Of a DNA stretch of 7,990 nt, positions 4,606 through 7,990 are shown piece after piece. A model generated the notes under the pieces. That model saw only the letters and a program-made list of their open reading frames with translations, ran no database searches and was not told the origin of the DNA. The stretch is from CAZOMR01 sp964580655 (GTDB taxonomy: Bacteria; RBG-13-61-14; CAZOMR01). Numbering within the stretch: the first letter of the stretch is position 1; each line of letters begins with the position of its first letter. The translations under genes and the position numbers were made by a program. Location: assembly GCA_964580655.1 (NCBI GenBank), contig CAZOMR010000160.1, forward strand, positions 1 to 7,990, in the 5' to 3' direction.

Positions 4606-5421
4606 TCACCACTTATCCAGGTCTTCCGGCTTGATGAGTCCCTGCTCTACCATGCTCTTTTCCATCACCTCCAGTTGGTGCATAACCTCCTGGATCAAGC
4701 TGATCATTATGTTGACATTGCGAAAGAGCTTCTTCAGCTCGCCCGTGCTCACGAAGTCCCCGCCCATGGTCTCGAGTGTCTCTATCTGGTTCTTGATCCG
4801 CTCCAGGGCAGGGCCGACCCGGGGAGCTTCCACGGGCTTCATCTCGCCAGCCTTTGCCCGCTCCTCTATATCCTCGATAATTTTCTCAACGCTCTCTTTT
4901 TCAACGCCCTCCTTTTCAACGCTCTCCTTTTCAACGCTCTCCTTTTGGGCAGACGCTTGCTTATCCTCTGATTCCGATCTCTCCTCGGGAACACCCGCTC
5001 CTTCAGCCTCTTTCTTTGCGGGTTCCTCTTTCAGGGCCTCACGGGTCGGGGGCTCCTTTTCCCACGGAAGCCCCTCTCCCTTCTCACTCTTCTCCATCTC
5101 CTCGAAGGGCTCAGCCCCGGCTTCATCAAACATCTGCTCTAAATCCTGATCCGTAACCACATGCACCGAGGATTTCCCGGATACATCCTCTTTTTTCTCT
5201 TCCACCGGGGAAGGCTTTTCATCCTCCGTAGCGGGCACAGGCTCGGGCTTCTCCTGGCTTCCTTCAGGCTCTTCGGACTTAAACAGGGCCTGGGAGAAGA
5301 CATCAGTTGAGCTTTCCCCCGGTTCCTCGGAGCTGAAGACATCCTTGATCACATCCATCTCTCCGGAGTCATCACCGAGAGATGAAAAATCCCTGTGTTT
5401 GGTTTTTTCATCTTCCTTCAT
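4606..5421 (-). CDS. Acidic, mostly disordered protein with C-terminal coiled coil, inside the opp operon
   Basis: I do not recognise this 271-residue protein. Residues 1-195 are rich in Glu, Lys, Ser and Pro and look disordered. They include a four-fold pentapeptide repeat K-E-(S/G)-V-E at 160-179 and a possible short acidic motif DLEQMFDEAG (93-102). Residues 200-262 are more ordered: a heptad-like amphipathic helix, GGDFVSTGELKKLF (220-233), then a helix rich in Met, Ile and Leu (about 234-257), suggesting coiled-coil oligomerisation or a docking surface. No signal peptide, membrane segment or enzyme motif is visible, so it is probably cytoplasmic. It starts 45 nt after oppC at an ATG with a GGGGGGA-type ribosome binding site and ends 7 nt before oppD. 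It shares the Opp genes' base composition and is therefore a native member of the operon. A structural or regulatory partner of the importer is inference. It could also be an unrelated passenger. Confidence 0.85.
   Translation of the reverse strand: MKEDEKTKHRDFSSLGDDSGEMDVIKDVFSSEEPGESSTDVFSQALFKSEEPEGSQEKPEPVPATEDEKPSPVEEKKEDVSGKSSVHVVTDQDLEQMFDEAGAEPFEEMEKSEKGEGLPWEKEPPTREALKEEPAKKEAEGAGVPEERSESEDKQASAQKESVEKESVEKEGVEKESVEKIIEDIEERAKAGEMKPVEAPRVGPALERIKNQIETLETMGGDFVSTGELKKLFRNVNIMISLIQEVMHQLEVMEKSMVEQGLIKPEDLDKW
4888..4947 (-). repeat. Four tandem 15-bp units encoding K-E-(S/G)-V-E
   Basis: Units at 4888-4902, 4903-4917, 4918-4932 and 4933-4947 differ from each other by one to three bases (plus-strand consensus AACGCTCTCCTTTTC). 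Because 15 is a multiple of three, gain or loss of a unit keeps the frame of the acidic protein, so copy number may vary between strains by replication slippage. Confidence 0.85.
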
Positions 5422-5466
5422 CGGTATTTCCCCCCTCGGGTCCTCCAGATCCTTCGGACCTGCTTT

Positions 5467-6474
5467 TCATGATTCCTTTAGCCTCGGATCTATCGCGTCC
5501 CGCAAGCCCTCGTTCACCAGGTTGAAGGCTGTAACAGTGATGAAGATGGCGGCTCCCGGAAAGAGCATCAGCCACCATGCAAAGTCGTAATATGACCGCG
5601 ACTGACTCAGGATGTCTCCCCAACTCGGGGTGGGCGGCTGGACCCCGAAGCCTAGAAAGCTCAAAGCCGATTCATAGAGTATAGCCGCGGCTATCCCGAA
5701 AGTAGCGACAACCAGAGCCGGGGCCAGAGCATTTGGCAGGATATGCCGGAATATCGTGCGCCAGTCGCGTGCCCCCAGCGCCTGTGTGGCCTCCACATAC
5801 TCGCGGTTCCGGATTTTCAAGAACTCGCCGCGCACCAGCCTCGCCACATCAGTCCATCCGATCAGACCGATTGCAATCATAATATTATAGATGCTCGGCT
5901 CAAGAAAGGCAACAAGGCTGATGATAAAGATGAAGCTCGGGAAACACATCATGATCTCTATTATCCTTGATATAACGAGGTCCACCATGCCGCCGTAGTA
6001 TCCGGCCAGGGACCCTATGATTATCCCGATGAACATGTATATCCCGACAGCCACGAAGCCCACACTGAGGGATATTCGCGAACCGTGGATGATCCTTGCA
6101 AGCACATCCCTTCCCCGGTCGTCCGTGCCGAGCCAGTGTCTTGACCCGGGCCGCTCCAGCACCTCATTGAGGTCATACTCGGTAAAGCTGTAAGGGACAG
6201 GCGGAAACCATGCCGCGTCCGGAGGGTTCAGGCCTTTTGCCAGCGTCTTGAAATCTGCGTGGATGAATTCCGGGTAGTCCCGAAACGCGGGAAAGTAGAG
6301 CTTTCCCTGATACCTCATGAAAAGCGGCTTGTTATTGGCAAGAAGGTTTGCGGATACTGCCGCGAGAAAGAGCATTATCACTACGGCCAGGCCGACTATG
6401 GCAAGCCGGTTGCGCCGGAGTTGGCGCCAGACCAGGCTCCAGTAGGATTGACCTCTTTGCTCAGCCTGCTTCAC
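5467..6474 (-). CDS. oppC: Oligopeptide/dipeptide ABC transporter permease (OppC/YejE type)
   Basis: This is the second inner-membrane permease subunit, forming the translocation path with OppB. Its 335 residues show the usual plan. There is a basic N-terminus, a first membrane helix (about 24-44), an extracytoplasmic segment (45-132), then five more helices within about 134-320. The segment includes LGTDDRGRD (115-123), the classic OppC/DppC motif. The cytoplasmic EAA loop, which contacts the ATPases, is at about 217-250. The early periplasmic stretch ANNKP...RYQGKLYFP (46-62) is longer than in typical DppC. It resembles YejE of the Yej peptide importer (ANDKPLLVRYDG), so the system may be closer to Yej than to classical Opp. 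The start is GTG at 6474, overlapping the oppB stop codon as GTGA, with GGAG 5 nt upstream. This indicates translational coupling. Confidence 0.95.
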   Translation of the reverse strand: MKQAEQRGQSYWSLVWRQLRRNRLAIVGLAVVIMLFLAAVSANLLANNKPLFMRYQGKLYFPAFRDYPEFIHADFKTLAKGLNPPDAAWFPPVPYSFTEYDLNEVLERPGSRHWLGTDDRGRDVLARIIHGSRISLSVGFVAVGIYMFIGIIIGSLAGYYGGMVDLVISRIIEIMMCFPSFIFIISLVAFLEPSIYNIMIAIGLIGWTDVARLVRGEFLKIRNREYVEATQALGARDWRTIFRHILPNALAPALVVATFGIAAAILYESALSFLGFGVQPPTPSWGDILSQSRSYYDFAWWLMLFPGAAIFITVTAFNLVNEGLRDAIDPRLKES

Positions 6475-7481
6475 TTTTTCTCCAGGGCCTCGAAGCTTAT
6501 CCGGGGGTCCACCAGAGTGTATGCGATGTCCGCAAGCAGAATTCCGATAAGGGTAAGCATTGCGGAGATTGTAAGCACCCCCATGATCACAGGGTAATCC
6601 CTTGCCAGGATGGACTCAAACGCGAGCTTTCCCATGCCGGGTATGGAAAAGATGCTCTCTACGATCACGCTTCCCCCGAGCATTGCCGGAAGCAGTGCCG
6701 CAAGCAGGGTAACAATCGGGATCACAGCGTTTCGCAAGGCGTGCTTGAACACGACCGCCCTCTCGGAGATTCCCTTTGCCCTCGCGGTGCGCACATAATC
6801 CTGCCGGATAACCTCCAACATGCCGGCACGCTGTTGCCGCGAGATATAGGCAAGACCACCGTAGGTCAGGCAGGTTACCGGCAGGACAAGGTGCCAGATG
6901 CGGTCCTTGAGCCAGCCAAAGAATCCGAGGGCATCTGCGCCTTCCGAGTTCAGGCCGAATACTGGAAACCATTGCAGGAAGTCCCCGCCTCCCAAAAGAT
7001 AGATAAGCATCATCGCAACCCAGAAGTTGGGCAGGGAATAGAGTATGAAGAGCATCACCGTGAGGGCCTGATCCCATGCGCTTCCCTGTTTCACTGCGCT
7101 GAACACGCCTATGGGCACGCTGAAGAGGTAAACCAGAAAGATGGAGATGAAGCTGAGCTGAAGCGAGATCGGGACTCTCTCCAGTATCTTCTCCGTTACC
7201 GGACGGTGGTCCTTGTATGAGCATCCGAAGTTGAAGGTTACAACCTGCTTGAGCCATATCCAGTACCGGAGATGCAAGGGCTTGTCCAGGCCGTATAGTT
7301 TCTTCGTCTGTTCGATTATCTCCGCAGTATACTGCGGGTCCAGGCCTTCGCCCTGGGCGGCCCTGATTTTGATTTCCGCAGGGTTGCCAGGGGCCAACTG
7401 GACCACCAGGAAAGTGACAATCGTGATTCCCAGCAATGTGGGTATCATCATCAGAAGCCGTTTGCTCAGGTAAGTGCGCAT
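6471..7481 (-). CDS. oppB: Oligopeptide/dipeptide ABC transporter permease (OppB/DppB type)
   Basis: This is the first inner-membrane permease subunit. It has 336 residues. The N-terminus MRTYLSKRLLMMIPTLLGI with the following VVQLAPGNP is diagnostic of OppB/DppB. Membrane helices lie at about 9-29, 104-128, 138-163, 197-214, 253-277 and 298-322. The EAA loop (about 227-250, QDYVRTARAKG) contacts an ATPase. The C-terminal YTLVDPRISF (321-330) is also typical. Inserts near 163-195 (LGGGDFLQWFPVFG...) look like the periplasmic loop of the family. It is the first gene of the operon. The ATG at 7481 has only a weak purine-rich ribosome binding site (AAGAAAG), but it is the start that gives the standard family N-terminus. 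Confidence 0.96.
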   Translation of the reverse strand: MRTYLSKRLLMMIPTLLGITIVTFLVVQLAPGNPAEIKIRAAQGEGLDPQYTAEIIEQTKKLYGLDKPLHLRYWIWLKQVVTFNFGCSYKDHRPVTEKILERVPISLQLSFISIFLVYLFSVPIGVFSAVKQGSAWDQALTVMLFILYSLPNFWVAMMLIYLLGGGDFLQWFPVFGLNSEGADALGFFGWLKDRIWHLVLPVTCLTYGGLAYISRQQRAGMLEVIRQDYVRTARAKGISERAVVFKHALRNAVIPIVTLLAALLPAMLGGSVIVESIFSIPGMGKLAFESILARDYPVIMGVLTISAMLTLIGILLADIAYTLVDPRISFEALEKK

Positions 7482-7512
7482 TTTCTTGGCTTTCTTAATA
7501 GAAGGCGGGATA

Positions 7513-7542
7513 ATTTTACCGCAAATCCTTCAGACCTGTAAA
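7513..7542 (-). promoter_or_regulatory. Likely sigma70-type promoter of the opp operon
   Basis: On the minus strand, TTTACA (7542-7537) and TAAAAT (7518-7513) each differ by one base from the -35 and -10 consensus and are 18 nt apart. Transcription would start near 7506, giving a leader of about 25 nt before the oppB ATG. An inverted repeat over the -35 (GACCT 7533-7537, AGGTC 7542-7546) could be a repressor site. This is a sequence match only. Confidence 0.55.
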
Positions 7543-7563
7543 GGTCCTACAGATGCGGAGCAG

Positions 7564-7648
7564 ACGCAAAGAACGCAAAGAAATACAAAGAAAAAAAATA
7601 GTTAAAATCTAAAAGCAGGACGCAGAGCTAAAAATCAAGTACGCAAAG
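7564..7648 (+). repeat. Degenerate ACGCAAAGA repeat cluster
   Basis: Two exact adjacent 9-bp copies (7564-7572 and 7573-7581) are followed by ATACAAAGA (7583-7591), ACGCAGAG (7620-7627) and ACGCAAAG (7641-7648). The unit is related in style to the purine repeat beyond oppF at 82-110. Confidence 0.55.
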
Positions 7649-7822
7649 AAAAACAGGCAGAATCTTTATGTAACCCGCCATCTTGACCACCTTAGCCTTG
7701 GCCGCGGTGGTTGACGGAGCAAGGGTGGGGAATACTCACGCCTCAGGCCTCAAGTCTCAAGCCTAATATCACCGCAGATCGAAAATCCGGAGGATGAACG
7801 CAGATTTTCTTTGAACTATGAA

Positions 7823-7851
7823 GTACGGGCGAGCCGCCGGGTCGCCCCTAC
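7823..7851. repeat. Short hairpin element GTACGGGCGA ... TCGCCCCTAC
   Basis: The two 10-base arms (7823-7832 and 7842-7851) pair with one mismatch around a G+C-rich 9-nt loop. It matches a type of dispersed GTAGGGGCGA-style palindrome that I remember from many environmental genomes. It ends 3 nt before the ATG of the transposase fragment, so it may mark the break point of that fragment. Confidence 0.5.
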
Positions 7852-7854
7852 TCT

Positions 7855-7990
7855 ATGAACCTTGAACTCCTTTTCGTGGGTTCAGGGGTTGTGGAGGCGG
7901 GCTGCAAGACAGTGGTGGGCAAGCGCCTCAAGCAGTCGGGAATGGAATGGACCGTCCGCGGAGCCAACGCCATCATCGCCCTGCGCTGTC
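7855..7990 (+). pseudogene. 5'-truncated ISKra4-like transposase (C-terminal part, runs off the window)
   Basis: From the ATG at 7855 the frame encodes FVGSGVVEAGCKTVVG, then RLKQSGMEWTVRGANAI, and stays open to the window edge. G-S-G-V-V-E-A-x-C-K-x-x-V-x-x-R-L-K-Q-S-G-M-x-W is the hallmark of the C-terminal catalytic region of ISKra4-family transposases, and its Glu is probably the last acidic residue of the active site. A stop codon in frame at 7819-7821 and repeat DNA upstream show that the first several hundred residues, including the catalytic Asp residues, are missing. It is therefore a remnant, unless a frameshift or rearrangement separates it from a distant 5' part. The true start of homology is near 7876; the ATG is only the first Met in the open frame. 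Terminal inverted repeats cannot be seen. Confidence 0.75.

Larger units (their letters stand above)
7482..7854. other. Repeat-rich intergenic region between the opp promoter and the transposase remnant
   Basis: Apart from the promoter at 7513-7542, I see no gene in this 373-nt stretch. It is a patchwork of short degenerate repeats. ACGCAAAGA is repeated at 7564-7572 and 7573-7581, with looser copies at 7583-7591, 7620-7627 and 7641-7648. A CCTCAAG-type stretch lies at 7741-7764. CCGCAGAT (7772-7779) and ACGCAGAT (7798-7805) form another pair. ACCACC (7686-7691) and GGTGGT (7706-7711) can pair across a 14-nt loop. Such mixtures are typical junk-repeat spacers in some environmental lineages. 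Confidence 0.5.

Noticed and set aside
6348..7220. Long plus-strand open frame opposite oppC and oppB
   Set aside because: It is an antisense shadow of two clear permease genes, with a Cys, His and Gln-rich translation that shows no domain. It probably reflects codon bias of the real genes.
7564..7648. CRISPR-like array from the ACGCAAAGA units
   Set aside because: Units are 9 bp, partly adjacent and unevenly spaced, with no constant-length spacers and no cas genes.

Overview
This is a bacterial window of about 57% G+C in its main genes. It is dominated by one leftward (minus-strand) operon for an Opp/Dpp-type peptide ABC importer. Reading 3' to 5' on the plus strand, the order is oppB (7481-6471), oppC (6474-5467), an unrecognised acidic coiled-coil gene (5421-4606), oppD (4598-3600), an AT-rich block of accessory genes (3596-1233), and oppF (1115-123). 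The Opp genes are tightly packed (GTGA overlap, 45 nt, 7 nt), and a good sigma70-like promoter lies just ahead of oppB. No substrate-binding protein (OppA) gene is in the window.

The unusual part is the block between oppD and oppF, which would normally be neighbours. It starts with a small helical protein of 87 residues, 3 nt after oppD (about 40% G+C). A 268-nt mosaic spacer follows, with an operator-like palindrome, a strong ribosome binding site and a 16-codon remnant resembling the start of a HicB-type antitoxin. Then come two AT-rich genes on the same strand (roughly 28-32% G+C by eye). The 224-residue protein belongs to a helical family I remember but cannot name. The 365-residue protein carries an R-N-x-x-x-H motif in a helical context, as in HEPN-domain (RNase-type) proteins. 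Short related DNA repeats precede the 224-residue gene, the 365-residue gene and oppF. I read this as a horizontally acquired, possibly defence or toxin-antitoxin related, island lodged inside a housekeeping transport operon and probably transcribed with it. The defence role is inference.

Both edges of the window are repeat-rich intergenic DNA. At 82-110 there is a degenerate purine repeat of the CCACAGAG/GACACAGAG kind, and at 7564-7806 there are ACGCAAAGA, CGCAGAT and CCTCAAG-type short repeats. At the right end (7855 to the edge, plus strand) is the C-terminal part of an ISKra4-like transposase without its N-terminal half, next to a short hairpin element.

The G+C content, gene style and intergenic repeats resemble Desulfobacterota, Nitrospirota or related uncultured phyla, but nothing here fixes the taxonomy. 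How the genes work together: OppB and OppC form the membrane channel and OppD and OppF power it. The acidic protein is a candidate accessory or regulatory factor of the importer. The island genes probably have an unrelated function and may borrow the operon's transcription.
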